A program made the translations under genes and the position numbers. From Francisella sp. SYW-9 (lineage in GTDB: Bacteria; Pseudomonadota; Gammaproteobacteria; Francisellales; Francisellaceae), in contig NZ_VXKQ01000001.1 in assembly GCF_008711465.1 (NCBI RefSeq), forward strand, positions 91,380 to 155,379: a stretch of 64,000 nt of DNA, read 5' to 3'. The first letter of the stretch is position 1, and each line of letters starts with the position of its first letter. The notes under the pieces are model-generated. The model did not search any database and had not been told where the DNA came from. It was given only the letters and a program-made list of their open reading frames with translations. Shown one piece after another: positions 9,165 through 18,605 of the stretch.

Positions 9165-9872
9165 CTATAAGCTTCCACCACCATCAACACAAATAACTTG
9201 TCCAGTTATAAAAGATGCTTCTTCTGATAGGAGAAAAGCTATTGTTGCAGCTATTTCTTTAGGTTTACCGATACGATTCATAGGAATAGACTCTAAGACT
9301 TCTTTTTCTTCTTTGCTACCAATAGGTCTTGTTTTTCTAAATAGTTCTGTATCTACAGGACCTGGAGCTATGGCATTTACACATATTCCATACTTAGCAA
9401 GCTCTAAAGCCCATGTTCTAGTACATCGAACTAAAGCTGATTTTGCAGCAGAGTAACTAGTACGATTTTTAACTCCAAAAATGGCTCTACTTGCAATATT
9501 AACTATTTTACAATGCTCTTTTAACTTCATTTTGTTAATAAAAAACTGAGTTATTTGTACAGCACTTCTAACATTTAAATTATAAACTTCATTAAGTGAT
9601 GAGATAGAAATTTTTCCTAATGCTTCTGAAATTGCAATACCAACGTTATTAACAATAGCATCAGGGCACCCATGAATTTTATCTATTTGACTAATCGTTA
9701 ATGCTGTTTGTTCTTCATTGGCTAAATCACATAGAAACAGTTCACCTAAAAAATTATCAGTACTAGACCTTGCTATTCCAATAACTTTCCAGCCCTGTTT
9801 TTTTAGATATAAGCTTGTAGCTAATCCAATTCCTTTTGTTGCGCCTGTAATTAAAACAACTTTATTATTCAT
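9165..9872 (-). CDS. short-chain dehydrogenase/reductase
   Basis: A 235-residue classical SDR: cofactor motif TGATKGIGLA at about residues 8-17, NNVGIA for the NAG region, catalytic SYSAAKSAL (Tyr-xxx-Lys) and the C-terminal NAIAPGPVDTE with FITGQVICVDGGGSL. It is NAD(P)H-linked and resembles 3-oxoacyl-ACP-reductase-like SDRs, but the substrate is unknown. It starts 20 bp after xthA and precedes the kinase gene by 22 bp. Confidence 0.85.
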   Translation of the reverse strand: MNNKVVLITGATKGIGLATSLYLKKQGWKVIGIARSSTDNFLGELFLCDLANEEQTALTISQIDKIHGCPDAIVNNVGIAISEALGKISISSLNEVYNLNVRSAVQITQFFINKMKLKEHCKIVNIASRAIFGVKNRTSYSAAKSALVRCTRTWALELAKYGICVNAIAPGPVDTELFRKTRPIGSKEEKEVLESIPMNRIGKPKEIAATIAFLLSEEASFITGQVICVDGGGSL

Positions 9873-9892
9873 GCTAAATACCTTTTTTAAAA

Positions 9893-10681
9893 CTAAACCT
9901 CATAATCATAACTAATAGTCAGTGGCGCATGATCTGAGAACCAATTTTCTTTGTAGATATAATCAGATTTTGGTACTACTTTATCTTTTAGAGCAGGTGT
10001 TGAAATATGATAATCAATTCTCCAGCCCACATTCTTTGCTCTAGCCTGACCACGATTTGACCACCAAGTATAGTAATCAGGTTCTTGGTTAATAACTCTA
10101 AATGTATCAACCCAGCCTAAATCATCAAATATATGATCTAACCAAGCTTGCTCTTCTGGTAATACCCCAGATGTTTTACCATAGTTTGATTTCCAGTTTT
10201 TGATATCAATCTCTTTATGCACGATATTAAAATCACCACAAACTATAAAATCTCTACCAGACTCAACTTGCTCTTTTAAAATCTCTTTATATTTTTCAAG
10301 AAATTGCATTTTATATTCTTGACGTACATCACCACTAGAACCACTTGGCAGATATAAACTAGCAATACTAAAGTTTTCATAATCAAACTGGATATAGCGA
10401 CCTTCATCATCTGCCCAATCAAGCCCAAGCTCTTTGATAACTTTTAGAGGCTTTTCCTTGGCATAAATAGCAGTACCACTATAGCCTTTCTTAACAGCAT
10501 CTTTAAAATCATAATGATAACCTTCTGGGAAATATTGATCATCTCCTTCAAGTTGATGAAATTGAGCTTTTGTTTCTTGGATACATAAAAAATCTATATC
10601 TTGCGACTCAAACCACTCCCAAAAACCTTTGCGTGTAGCCGCACGAATACCATTAGCATTAAAACTTGTTACTTTAATCAT
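9893..10681 (-). CDS. xthA: exodeoxyribonuclease III (AP endonuclease)
   Basis: A 262-residue member of the ExoIII/APE1 family. Visible motifs are SFNANGIRAATRKG at the N-terminus, the metal-binding QETKAQ, YSGTAIYAK, the catalytic GDFNIVH and the C-terminal WFSDHAPLTI. It cleaves DNA at abasic sites and removes blocked 3' ends during base excision repair. It is the first gene of the minus-strand run that continues through the SDR, kinase, carbonic anhydrase and gor genes, and no gene lies immediately upstream on that strand, so the promoter should lie just beyond 10681. Confidence 0.93.
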   Translation of the reverse strand: MIKVTSFNANGIRAATRKGFWEWFESQDIDFLCIQETKAQFHQLEGDDQYFPEGYHYDFKDAVKKGYSGTAIYAKEKPLKVIKELGLDWADDEGRYIQFDYENFSIASLYLPSGSSGDVRQEYKMQFLEKYKEILKEQVESGRDFIVCGDFNIVHKEIDIKNWKSNYGKTSGVLPEEQAWLDHIFDDLGWVDTFRVINQEPDYYTWWSNRGQARAKNVGWRIDYHISTPALKDKVVPKSDYIYKENWFSDHAPLTISYDYEV

Positions 10682-10764
10682 TGTAAACTTAGATACGTAA
10701 AATTATTTATTAATTAGAAATTCTAACATTTTTAGCGATGAAAGAGAGGGTGTTTTAAATAAAA

Positions 10765-11604
10765 TTAGAATAAGCCTTTAGCTAACATTTGTATTGCAGC
10801 TAATATAATTACAACAAAGAATGTTATTTTAAGAGCTCTCGTAGAAATATATGGCATTAGTTTTGAACCAAGCATAGAACCTAGTAATGTACCTAAAGCT
10901 ACTGGTAAAGTTATCAAGCTATCTATATAACCAGCAAAATAATAAGTTGAAGTAGCAGCAAAAGCTGTAATTCCCATTATAAAATTACTCGTAGAAGCAC
11001 TAACTTTAAATGGAATCCTCATAATATTATCCATAGCGATAACTTTAAAAGCACCAGCGCCAATACCGAGTAGACCACCAATAAATCCAGCTCCAGACAT
11101 ACCTAAAAACCCCCAAATAGGTCTTTGGACATTATATTCTTCTTCTACACCATTTATATTAATACTATCATTAAGTTGTAATCTATCTGCCATCTTGGAT
11201 ATTTTTTCATTTCCATCAGATATAGAGGGCTCTTTTTTAAAGAAGCTTAATATAGCTACAAGTATTAGTATTCCACCAAAGATTATAAATAAAGATTTAG
11301 ATTGAAGCATTATAGCTATTTTAGCGCCAAAGATAGAACCTATAGCTGTTGCTAATGCTAAAAATAACCCCAATTTTTCTTTAGTATATCCATGAGATTT
11401 TAGCGAGACTATAGATGTCGCGGTTGATGTGCAAATTATCGCAACTAAAGATGCTCCTATTGCATGATGAATAGATACACCTAGAACTGTAGAGAGTAGG
11501 GGAGTTATAATAAGAGCACCACCTAAACCAATTACAGATCCAATACTTCCGCCTATTATAGCAACTATAAAAATAGCTATTTCAAAAAATATTTGTTGAT
11601 CCAT
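10765..11604 (-). CDS. TSUP family permease (TauE/SafE)
   Basis: A 279-residue integral membrane protein with about eight helices. The duplicated TSUP signature is visible: GGSIGSVIGLGGALIITPLL in the first half and GFIGGLLGIGAGAFKV in the second, separated by a cytosolic loop around residues 125-160. Members export sulfite, sulfonates or related organic anions. The gene is monocistronic on the minus strand, with infA divergently placed 150 bp away. Substrate not determinable. Confidence 0.85.
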   Translation of the reverse strand: MDQQIFFEIAIFIVAIIGGSIGSVIGLGGALIITPLLSTVLGVSIHHAIGASLVAIICTSTATSIVSLKSHGYTKEKLGLFLALATAIGSIFGAKIAIMLQSKSLFIIFGGILILVAILSFFKKEPSISDGNEKISKMADRLQLNDSININGVEEEYNVQRPIWGFLGMSGAGFIGGLLGIGAGAFKVIAMDNIMRIPFKVSASTSNFIMGITAFAATSTYYFAGYIDSLITLPVALGTLLGSMLGSKLMPYISTRALKITFFVVIILAAIQMLAKGLF

Positions 11605-11754
11605 CCTACTATTATTTAATAAGCTTTTTAATTTAGTATAACCTTTATTTTTAAAAGATTTGTATTTTAATTTAAATTCTTTTAAAATATAGGCTTATTG
11701 TTTTGTCTAAACGTATATTAACTAAAAATTTAACAAACTGGAGAAGAGGCCAAT

Positions 11755-11973
11755 ATGGCAAAAGAAGATTGTATCGAAATGGAAGGAGTTGTGTTAGAAG
11801 CTCTTCCAAACACAATGTTTAGAGTTGAACTTGAGAATGGTCACGTTGTGACTGCTCATATATCAGGTAAAATGAGAAAAAACTATATCCGTATTTTAAC
11901 AGGTGATAAGGTAGTTGTTGAAATCACTCCATACGACCTTACTAAAGGACGTATTAAGTTCCGTAGTAAATAA
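11755..11973 (+). CDS. infA: translation initiation factor IF-1
   Basis: A complete 72-residue S1/OB-fold protein of exactly the usual IF-1 length, beginning [13 protein letters not shown] and containing [28 protein letters not shown] and DLTKGRI, all conserved IF-1 segments. It binds the ribosomal A site with IF-2 and IF-3 during initiation. GGAGAAGAGG upstream of the ATG is a strong ribosome binding site. It stands alone between two minus-strand genes. Confidence 0.97.
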   Translation: MAKEDCIEMEGVVLEALPNTMFRVELENGHVVTAHISGKMRKNYIRILTGDKVVVEITPYDLTKGRIKFRSK

Positions 11974-11989
11974 ATCTAAATCTCTTTAT

Positions 11990-12916
11990 CTAGAGTATTA
12001 TATTTTCTAATATTAATAAAATCGGTGTTATTATAGTAAATATTAAGCCTATTGATATTGCTAGAGGTACTGCTTTTGTACCGTAATTATCTTTGATAAC
12101 GGGTAAACAAAAATCCATAGCCGTATTTGCAGCATAGCCAATTAGCTCTACAGATAATATTCTTCTAAGTAATGGAATAAGTGCTATAACAAATATTTCA
12201 CGCAAGAAATCTATCATAAAAGTTATCATTCCGTAATATTCGCCAAGAAAATTAGTATTTAGTACTACTGATAATGAGTACCACCCTAATCCAGAGCAGA
12301 TCATAATACTTTTCTTAATAGATATACCTGTAAAGAGACTAATAATTAGTGCTGACGCTATAGATGTTAAAACAATGATAGTCACAATAATTAAAGCGGT
12401 CTTATTTTTAAAGATATCTTTTAATGAGATCTTCTCTAATTTTAGTAAAATTCCAATAATTAGCATTAACCCTAACAGCATCACAAATACGATATTATCG
12501 ATAAACTTAGTTATATTAATGCTTATTATTTCACCAATTACATATCCTATAACCAGATAAATTAGATATTTACTAGCTTTTATAATATTCCAAACTATAT
12601 TGCCTTTAATATTCTTTCGAGTAAGTGTTATAAAGTTAGCTTTTATTTGTTTATTGTAATAACAGTATAAAGAAACACCAGAGATATTTGCTATCAAAAT
12701 CATTATACTATAGCCAAAGCTTATACCAAGAATTTTTAGAACAATACTATTTGTATTAGTGAAAATACTAAAGTTATAACCAAGTAAAAAAATTATCGAG
12801 ATAACAATAAAATTTAAAGATAAATCTATATATTTAATATTTTTTTTAGTAGGTTGAAAATTAAATAAGTAATAGCCAACAATTAACGTAACAAAAAGTA
12901 GTAAAGATTCAAACAT
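11990..12916 (-). CDS. lysO: LysO-like lysine exporter (DUF340)
   Basis: A 308-residue protein with about eight to ten helices. The second half carries CSGLGWYSLSVVL, MIDFLREIFVIALIPLL and GYAANTAMDFCLPVI, which match the conserved core of LysO/YbjE (DUF340) lysine exporters. It would export L-lysine or related amino acids from the cytosol. It follows gadC by 16 bp on the same strand, so the two amino acid transporters are probably cotranscribed. The call rests on motif memory and has not been searched. Confidence 0.7.
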   Translation of the reverse strand: MFESLLLFVTLIVGYYLFNFQPTKKNIKYIDLSLNFIVISIIFLLGYNFSIFTNTNSIVLKILGISFGYSIMILIANISGVSLYCYYNKQIKANFITLTRKNIKGNIVWNIIKASKYLIYLVIGYVIGEIISINITKFIDNIVFVMLLGLMLIIGILLKLEKISLKDIFKNKTALIIVTIIVLTSIASALIISLFTGISIKKSIMICSGLGWYSLSVVLNTNFLGEYYGMITFMIDFLREIFVIALIPLLRRILSVELIGYAANTAMDFCLPVIKDNYGTKAVPLAISIGLIFTIITPILLILENIIL

Positions 12917-12932
12917 TGATTTTATTTATAGA

Positions 12933-14345
12933 TTATTTTAATTTGATTTTTCTGTATATCATAAATAGAACTACAGGAATAATAGAAAGTACAAAACACA
13001 CTGAAAGAGTTTTTACAAATTCCATAGGATTGTCATACATATTATCTGGTGGTATAAAGCCAATAAATACACATATAATAGTTCCTAGTATACCTAAAAG
13101 GCATGCAATAGACATTCCTACTTTGCCAAATGGAATATGGAAATCATCAGAGTTTTTAACAGTATCCTTATTTGTAAGTTTAAGTTTTAAAGCAGCAAAA
13201 AACATCATCAAATACATTAAAGAGTAAATTTGAGTACTAAGCGCTGTTAATAACCAATAGTATGCTTGTACTGATGGAACTAGCTCTAAAAGGGCACATA
13301 TTATTGTCATAATAATTGCTTGAAGAATTAGGATTCCTCCGGGTACATCGTGCTTGTTTGTTTTATCTAAGAAGCGTGGTAAAAAGCTATCATCTGCAGC
13401 TTGTAATAAACCTCTAGCTGGAGATATCATCCAGTTAATCATTGAACCTACAGATCCTACAACTACCATTAAACCTAATATATAGTAGAAAAATACAGGG
13501 ATACCCAAGCTATGAAGATAAACTTGAAATGTCTTAATTGTACCGTGTACTACATCTATTTGATCTTTAGGGAATATAATAGCTACAGCTAATGCCCCTA
13601 AAACCATTGTAAAAACTATAAATACAACAGCAATTAGTAAAGCAAGAGGGAATGTTTTTTTAGGATTTGTAACTTTTCTAATATGTACAGTTGCTAGCTC
13701 AAGCCCTAAAAATGAAGCTATAATAGCAGTTAAACCCATCCAAGAATCTGTTGTAGTAAAATCAGGAATAAGATTGTTAAAGTGAAAATATATGTTTAAA
13801 TGATAACTATTAAGTAACCATATCAAAGCAAATACAACCATTAATAGCATTGGAATAACCATACCTAAAAAAGTACAAATACTAGCAAAAACAGCCGAGA
13901 CCCTTAAGCCTTTGAGATTTAGAATAGTTAGTGACCAGAAAACAACGGTTATAAAAATTACTGTAAACTTTATATTTTGAGCTAAATCTGGGTTAAATAA
14001 ATAAGCAATAGTTCCGGCAAGGAAAGTTAAGATACTTGGAAACCATATCAAAGTATTTACCCATTGAAACCATATTGCAAGCATTCCAATATTTGGTCCA
14101 AAAGCTTTTTTAACCCAACCATATACGCCTTCTTCACCTTTTTCTGTATATGTAGCAGTCATTTCTGCAGATACTAATGCAACAGGCGCTAGAAATAAGA
14201 TGACAGCTATAGCAAAGAAAAAGAAGATATATGTTCCTGAAGTAGCTGTTGATGGCAAATTTCGAATATTATCAATAGCTCCTGTCATTAATAATATTAA
14301 TAATATTAAGCCAATTTTTTCTTTTCCAGATACATTTGCCGCCAT
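12933..14345 (-). CDS. gadC: APC-family amino acid permease (GadC-like)
   Basis: A 470-residue permease with about 12 helices. The N-terminal GAIDNIRNLPSTATSG and the EMTATYTEKGEEGVYGWVKKAFG stretch are typical of the glutamate:GABA antiporter branch of the APC superfamily, and GMINWMISPARGLL-like residues in the middle fit too (here GSMINWMISPARGLLQAA). In Francisella a GadC homologue imports glutamate and supports oxidative-stress resistance in the phagosome (established knowledge). No glutamate decarboxylase gene is in the window, so import rather than the classical acid-resistance cycle is more likely. It precedes lysO by 16 bp. Confidence 0.8.
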   Translation of the reverse strand: MAANVSGKEKIGLILLILLMTGAIDNIRNLPSTATSGTYIFFFFAIAVILFLAPVALVSAEMTATYTEKGEEGVYGWVKKAFGPNIGMLAIWFQWVNTLIWFPSILTFLAGTIAYLFNPDLAQNIKFTVIFITVVFWSLTILNLKGLRVSAVFASICTFLGMVIPMLLMVVFALIWLLNSYHLNIYFHFNNLIPDFTTTDSWMGLTAIIASFLGLELATVHIRKVTNPKKTFPLALLIAVVFIVFTMVLGALAVAIIFPKDQIDVVHGTIKTFQVYLHSLGIPVFFYYILGLMVVVGSVGSMINWMISPARGLLQAADDSFLPRFLDKTNKHDVPGGILILQAIIMTIICALLELVPSVQAYYWLLTALSTQIYSLMYLMMFFAALKLKLTNKDTVKNSDDFHIPFGKVGMSIACLLGILGTIICVFIGFIPPDNMYDNPMEFVKTLSVCFVLSIIPVVLFMIYRKIKLK

Positions 14346-14420
14346 AGATTACCAATTAGTTATTATGAAATAAAACATATTAGAACATAATACTTAAGCG
14401 CTTATAAATTAGCAATTAGT

Positions 14421-15794
14421 TTAAGCTATATATAAAGGCATTACTTGAAAAAGTTTTTCTAGAGTTTCAAGAGCACTTCGGTTGTCTACTTTAACTATAA
14501 GTCTATCACCATCTTCGATTAATAAATCATCAGCAAAGAATAATGGCGTATTATCATTTTTCATTATTGAAAGTATTCTTATACCTTTAGGAAGTTTTAG
14601 CTCAGAAATATTTTTTCCTATCACAGTTGACATGTTTTCTTGACCATGTACTTTGATTTCAATAAACATCTCTTCACTATCTTCAACTTCATACATTCTT
14701 AGCATATCTACTTGAGTTAGAAATGCCTTAATTGTTGTATATGAAAAATTATGTGGAGATATAGATATATCAATAAGCTTTAAATCACGAGTTATATCAT
14801 AGTACTCAGCACTATTAACAGTCGCAATAGTTTTTTTAGCACCTAATTTTTTAGCAAGGATAGACGACATTATATTAATTTCATCTGAGTTCGTTAGAGC
14901 AAAAAACATATCAGCTTCATCAATCCCTTCGGCAATCAATAAGTTATTGTTTACAGGGTTGTAATGTAAGATAGTTGACTTTGAAAGCTCATCTAGAGCA
15001 AACTCACACTTTTTAGCGCTTGGATCTATCATTTTTATAATATATCCTTTGGTCTCTAGAGATTTTGCTAAAGTTATACTTGCGTAGTTAATCCCTGCGA
15101 TAAATATCTTTCTAACATTAGCTTTTTTAGGCTGGAATATTGATAAAATCTGCGATGAATATGCTTTTTCAGATAGATACATAGCTCTATCACCAGGTTT
15201 AACTAAAGTTTCAGTGTCATCTATATCTAGTTTTTGATTACCTCTATAAACAGAAATAATATCAACCTTAATATCACCTAAACCCAGATGTATATCTTTA
15301 ATAGAAAAACCAACTAAAGGGGAGTCATCTGATACTTCAACACCAATTACTTGAACTCTTTGATCAAAAAAGCTAGATATAAAGAAAGCACCAGGTAAAA
15401 AAATCAGTTGCTCTAATCTTTTTGTTGCTTCAAAAAATGACTTTATAACCAAGTCAATATTATTTAATAACTTAGGAAATCTGTTATATTCAGTATCTCT
15501 AATTCGTGCTATTTTGTGTGGAGTTTTATAAAGCTTATATGACATGTCGCATACAGCAATATTTGTAGTATCATCAGATGTCACTGCTATAATCATATCT
15601 GTATCTTTGAAGTTTGCTTCCATCATGATGTTGGGCTTAGTAACGTCACCAACAATAGTTTGTACATCAAAAGCAGAGGAGATAAACCCAAGTTTTTCTT
15701 CATCTAAATCAATAATTGATACTTGATGATCTACGCTGAGTCTTTGAGTTAAATATATTCCTAATTGCCCAGCACCTAAAATAGCAATTCTCAT
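14421..15794 (-). CDS. trkA: Trk system potassium uptake protein TrkA
   Basis: A 457-residue peripheral protein of the normal TrkA length with two tandem modules. The first has the NAD-binding motif ILGAGQLGIYL with acidic IIDLDEEKLGF; the second begins KIFIAGINYAS. Each is followed by a TrkA-C-type domain (YRGNQKLDIDDTETLVKPGDRAMYL and SIMKNDNTPLFFADDLLIEDGDRLIVKV). It gates TrkH-type potassium channels in response to nucleotides. No trkH gene is in this window. It is divergent from the Rrf2-suf operon with 147 bp between them. Confidence 0.93.
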   Translation of the reverse strand: MRIAILGAGQLGIYLTQRLSVDHQVSIIDLDEEKLGFISSAFDVQTIVGDVTKPNIMMEANFKDTDMIIAVTSDDTTNIAVCDMSYKLYKTPHKIARIRDTEYNRFPKLLNNIDLVIKSFFEATKRLEQLIFLPGAFFISSFFDQRVQVIGVEVSDDSPLVGFSIKDIHLGLGDIKVDIISVYRGNQKLDIDDTETLVKPGDRAMYLSEKAYSSQILSIFQPKKANVRKIFIAGINYASITLAKSLETKGYIIKMIDPSAKKCEFALDELSKSTILHYNPVNNNLLIAEGIDEADMFFALTNSDEINIMSSILAKKLGAKKTIATVNSAEYYDITRDLKLIDISISPHNFSYTTIKAFLTQVDMLRMYEVEDSEEMFIEIKVHGQENMSTVIGKNISELKLPKGIRILSIMKNDNTPLFFADDLLIEDGDRLIVKVDNRSALETLEKLFQVMPLYIA

Positions 15795-15941
15795 AATTAC
15801 TTGTTATAATACCAAAATTGATAGTCTGTTAGTCTAGCATACTAATCTAAGGGATTAAAATAATCAATTTTTTATTTACATTCAACTGTTTTAAGACTAT
15901 TATAATAGCAAAATGATACTAAATCGGTATAATATGTAATT
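15795..15941. promoter_or_regulatory. Divergent trkA / Rrf2-suf promoter region
   Basis: Two TATAAT hexamers face the Rrf2 gene, at 15901-15906 and 15928-15933. The second ends only 8 bp before the ATG at 15942, so a transcript from it would have almost no leader. Short dyads suggest operators: TTAGT (15829-15833) with ACTAA (15841-15845), and ATAC...GTAT within ATACTAAATCGGTAT overlapping the second -10. Autoregulation by the Rrf2 protein is a reasonable guess, but neither dyad is a full IscR type 1 site and the -35 elements are weak. Confidence 0.35.
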
Positions 15942-16352
15942 ATGCTTAGAATAAGTAAATTACTCGACTACGGATTATTAGTTGTAGTTACAATAGCAAA
16001 AAACAATTCCTCTCCTTATAGCGCTGCAAAAGTTGCAGAGGTTACGGGATTAAATATTCCTACAGTACGAAAGCTACTTAACCAACTTTCAATCGCAGAT
16101 ATAGTAGCTTCAAAACGTGGTATTGAAGGTGGGTATACATTAGTTAGAGACTCTCGAGATGTTACAGTCTTAGATGTAGTTGAAGCTATTGAAAAAGATG
16201 TTAATCTTACAGAGTGTTGTGATATTCACAAACAATGCAGCTTAAAAAGTTGTACAGTTAGTAGTTACTGGAAGGTCTTAAATAGTCAGCTATTGCAAAT
16301 ACTTTCTAGTACATCAATTTATGATATTGTCAACAACAAAGGCAAGAGCTAA
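15942..16352 (+). CDS. Rrf2-family Fe-S regulator of the suf operon
   Basis: A 136-residue winged-helix regulator. It has the N-terminal [12 protein letters not shown] helix, the DNA-reading helix around [14 protein letters not shown], the wing GGYTLVRD, and clustered cysteines [14 protein letters not shown] (Cys92, Cys93, Cys99, Cys104) suited to [2Fe-2S] binding as in IscR. It lies 5 bp upstream of sufB. It probably senses Fe-S status and represses or activates the suf genes. Whether it is IscR or the SUF-specific SufR-like Rrf2 branch cannot be settled here. Confidence 0.85.
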   Translation: MLRISKLLDYGLLVVVTIAKNNSSPYSAAKVAEVTGLNIPTVRKLLNQLSIADIVASKRGIEGGYTLVRDSRDVTVLDVVEAIEKDVNLTECCDIHKQCSLKSCTVSSYWKVLNSQLLQILSSTSIYDIVNNKGKS

Positions 16353-16357
16353 ATAAA

Positions 16358-17803
16358 ATGAGTGAAAATTTAGATAAAATTATAGAGCAAGACTATGAAC
16401 ATGGTTTTGTAACAAATATTGAAGAAGAGACAATAGCAGCTGGGCTTAATGAAGATGTTATTCGTCTAATATCTGCAAGAAAAAATGAACCTGAGTTTTT
16501 ATTGGAATGGCGTTTAAAAGCTTATAAAAAATGGCTGGAAATGAAGTCTCCTAGTTGGGCAGATTTAAACTATCCACCAATTGATTTTCAAGCTATTAGC
16601 TATTACTCATCACCAAAATCAATGAAAGATCATCCTAAAAGTCTAGATGAAGTTGATCCAGAAATTATTGACACATATAACAAGTTAGGTATTCCTTTGC
16701 ATGAGCAAGAAATGCTAGCTGGAGTTAAAAATATAGCTGTTGATGCAGTGTTTGATTCAGTTTCAGTTGTTACAACTTTTAAAGAAAAACTAGCTGAAGC
16801 AGGTGTTATATTCTGTCCAATATCAGAGGCTGTACAAAAATATCCAGATCTTGTAAGAAAATATCTTGGATCAGTAGTTCCTCAGGGAGATAACTTCTTT
16901 GCGGCATTAAACTCAGCTGTATTTAGTGATGGTTCTTTTGTATATATTCCAAAAGGTGTAACTTGCCCAATGGAGCTATCTACATACTTTAGGATAAATG
17001 CTATGAATACAGGTCAGTTTGAAAGAACTCTTATCGTAGCAGACGAAGGTAGTTATGTTAGCTACCTAGAAGGTTGTACAGCACCCATGCGTGATGAAAA
17101 CCAGCTTCATGCAGCAGTGGTAGAACTAGTTGCTCTAGATGGTGCAGAGATCAAATACTCTACAGTACAAAACTGGTATCCAGGCGATAAAGATGGCAAG
17201 GGTGGTATTTACAATTTTGTAACAAAAAGAGGCGTTTGTCATAAGAACTCTAAGATTTCTTGGACACAGGTTGAGACTGGATCAGCTATCACCTGGAAGT
17301 ACCCATCCGTAGTTTTACGTGGAGATAACTCTATTGGAGAGTTTTACTCAGTAGCTCTGACAAGACATGCTCAGCAAGCAGATACAGGTACTAAGATGAT
17401 TCATCTTGGTAAAAATTCTAAGAGCACAATTATTTCAAAAGGTATTTCAGCAGGTAGGGCGTCACAAGCTTATAGAGGTTTGGTTAGAATATCTCCAAAT
17501 GCCTCTGATGCGAGAAACTTCTCACAATGTGACTCATTACTAATTGGTAATAAGTGCGGTGCCCATACATACCCATATATTGAGAACAAGAGTAACTCAT
17601 CGCAAATAGAACATGAAGCTACAACTTCAAAGATTTCTGATGATCAGTTATTTTACTGTAAGCAAAGAGGCTTATCAGAGGAAGATGCTATTGCTATGAT
17701 TGTAAATGGTTTTTGTAAAGAAGTATTTAAAAAGCTACCTCTCGAATTTGCCGTTGAAGCACAAAAACTTATGGAAGTAAGTTTAGAAGGTGCTGTTGGT
17801 TAA
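16358..17803 (+). CDS. sufB: Fe-S cluster assembly scaffold SufB
   Basis: A 481-residue SufB of typical length. Conserved segments include [57 protein letters not shown], the beta-helix region QNWYPGD and [19 protein letters not shown], and the C-terminal [22 protein letters not shown]. SufB with SufC and SufD forms the SufBC2D scaffold that builds Fe-S clusters under oxidative or iron-poor conditions. It starts 5 bp after the Rrf2 regulator and is followed by sufC after 42 bp. Confidence 0.96.
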   Translation: MSENLDKIIEQDYEHGFVTNIEEETIAAGLNEDVIRLISARKNEPEFLLEWRLKAYKKWLEMKSPSWADLNYPPIDFQAISYYSSPKSMKDHPKSLDEVDPEIIDTYNKLGIPLHEQEMLAGVKNIAVDAVFDSVSVVTTFKEKLAEAGVIFCPISEAVQKYPDLVRKYLGSVVPQGDNFFAALNSAVFSDGSFVYIPKGVTCPMELSTYFRINAMNTGQFERTLIVADEGSYVSYLEGCTAPMRDENQLHAAVVELVALDGAEIKYSTVQNWYPGDKDGKGGIYNFVTKRGVCHKNSKISWTQVETGSAITWKYPSVVLRGDNSIGEFYSVALTRHAQQADTGTKMIHLGKNSKSTIISKGISAGRASQAYRGLVRISPNASDARNFSQCDSLLIGNKCGAHTYPYIENKSNSSQIEHEATTSKISDDQLFYCKQRGLSEEDAIAMIVNGFCKEVFKKLPLEFAVEAQKLMEVSLEGAVG

Positions 17804-17845
17804 GATTGTAAATTTTACATAATTGATTACTAAAAAGGTTAAAAA

Positions 17846-18595
17846 ATGTTATTAGAAATAAAAGATCTACATGTAAGTGTTGGAGATAACAAAAAGCAAA
17901 TATTAAAAGGACTAAACCTAACTATGAATAAAGGTGAAGTTCATGCAATTATGGGACCAAATGGTGCTGGTAAAAGTACTTTAAGTAATGTTCTGGCTGG
18001 TAAAGATGGTTATGAAATTACGCAAGGTTCTATAAAATTTGATGGCAAAGATCTTGATGATCTAAGCATTTCTGAAAGGGCAGCAGCTGGAATATTTCTA
18101 AGTTTGCAATATCCTATCGAGATACCTGGTGTTAGTAATGTTCAGTTTCTTAAAACAGCTTTAAATAGTATCAGAAAGCAAAATGGCAAAGAAGAAATCA
18201 ATGCTATTGAGTTTATGAAGAAGCTTAAGCAAAATATGCAGGTTTTAAAGATCGATCAAAAATATATGTCTCGTGGTGTTAATGAAGGCTTCTCTGGTGG
18301 TGAGAAAAAACGTAATGAGATGCTGCAGTTAATGATGTTAGAACCTAAATTAGCAATTCTAGATGAAACTGATTCCGGTCTTGATATTGATGCTCTTCAG
18401 GTTGTTTCCCAAGGTGCTAATACTATGAGATCTCAAGATAGAAGTTTCTTAGTTATTACACATTACCAAAGACTTTTAGATCATATCGAACCTGACTTTG
18501 TTCATGTTTTAGCAGATGGTCAAATAGTTAAGACTGGTGGTAAAGAACTTGCACTTGAATTAGAAGAGAAAGGATACTCTTGGTTAAACAGCTAA
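17846..18595 (+). CDS. sufC: Fe-S assembly ATPase SufC
   Basis: A 249-residue ABC ATPase without membrane segments. Walker A is GPNGAGKST, the SufC-type signature is FSGGEKKRNEMLQ and Walker B is LAILDETDSGLDIDAL, with the switch His in VITHYQRLLDHI. These variants are specific to SufC rather than transport ATPases. It powers conformational change of the SufBC2D scaffold. AAAGGTTAAAAA precedes its start, and sufD begins 10 bp after its stop. Confidence 0.96.
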   Translation: MLLEIKDLHVSVGDNKKQILKGLNLTMNKGEVHAIMGPNGAGKSTLSNVLAGKDGYEITQGSIKFDGKDLDDLSISERAAAGIFLSLQYPIEIPGVSNVQFLKTALNSIRKQNGKEEINAIEFMKKLKQNMQVLKIDQKYMSRGVNEGFSGGEKKRNEMLQLMMLEPKLAILDETDSGLDIDALQVVSQGANTMRSQDRSFLVITHYQRLLDHIEPDFVHVLADGQIVKTGGKELALELEEKGYSWLNS

Positions 18596-18605
18596 AGGTT
18601 AAAAA

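Noticed and set aside
12916..13227. Plus-strand frame opposite gadC
   Set aside because: It lies wholly on the strand opposite a convincing permease, has no ribosome binding site and its product has no known features; it is a shadow.
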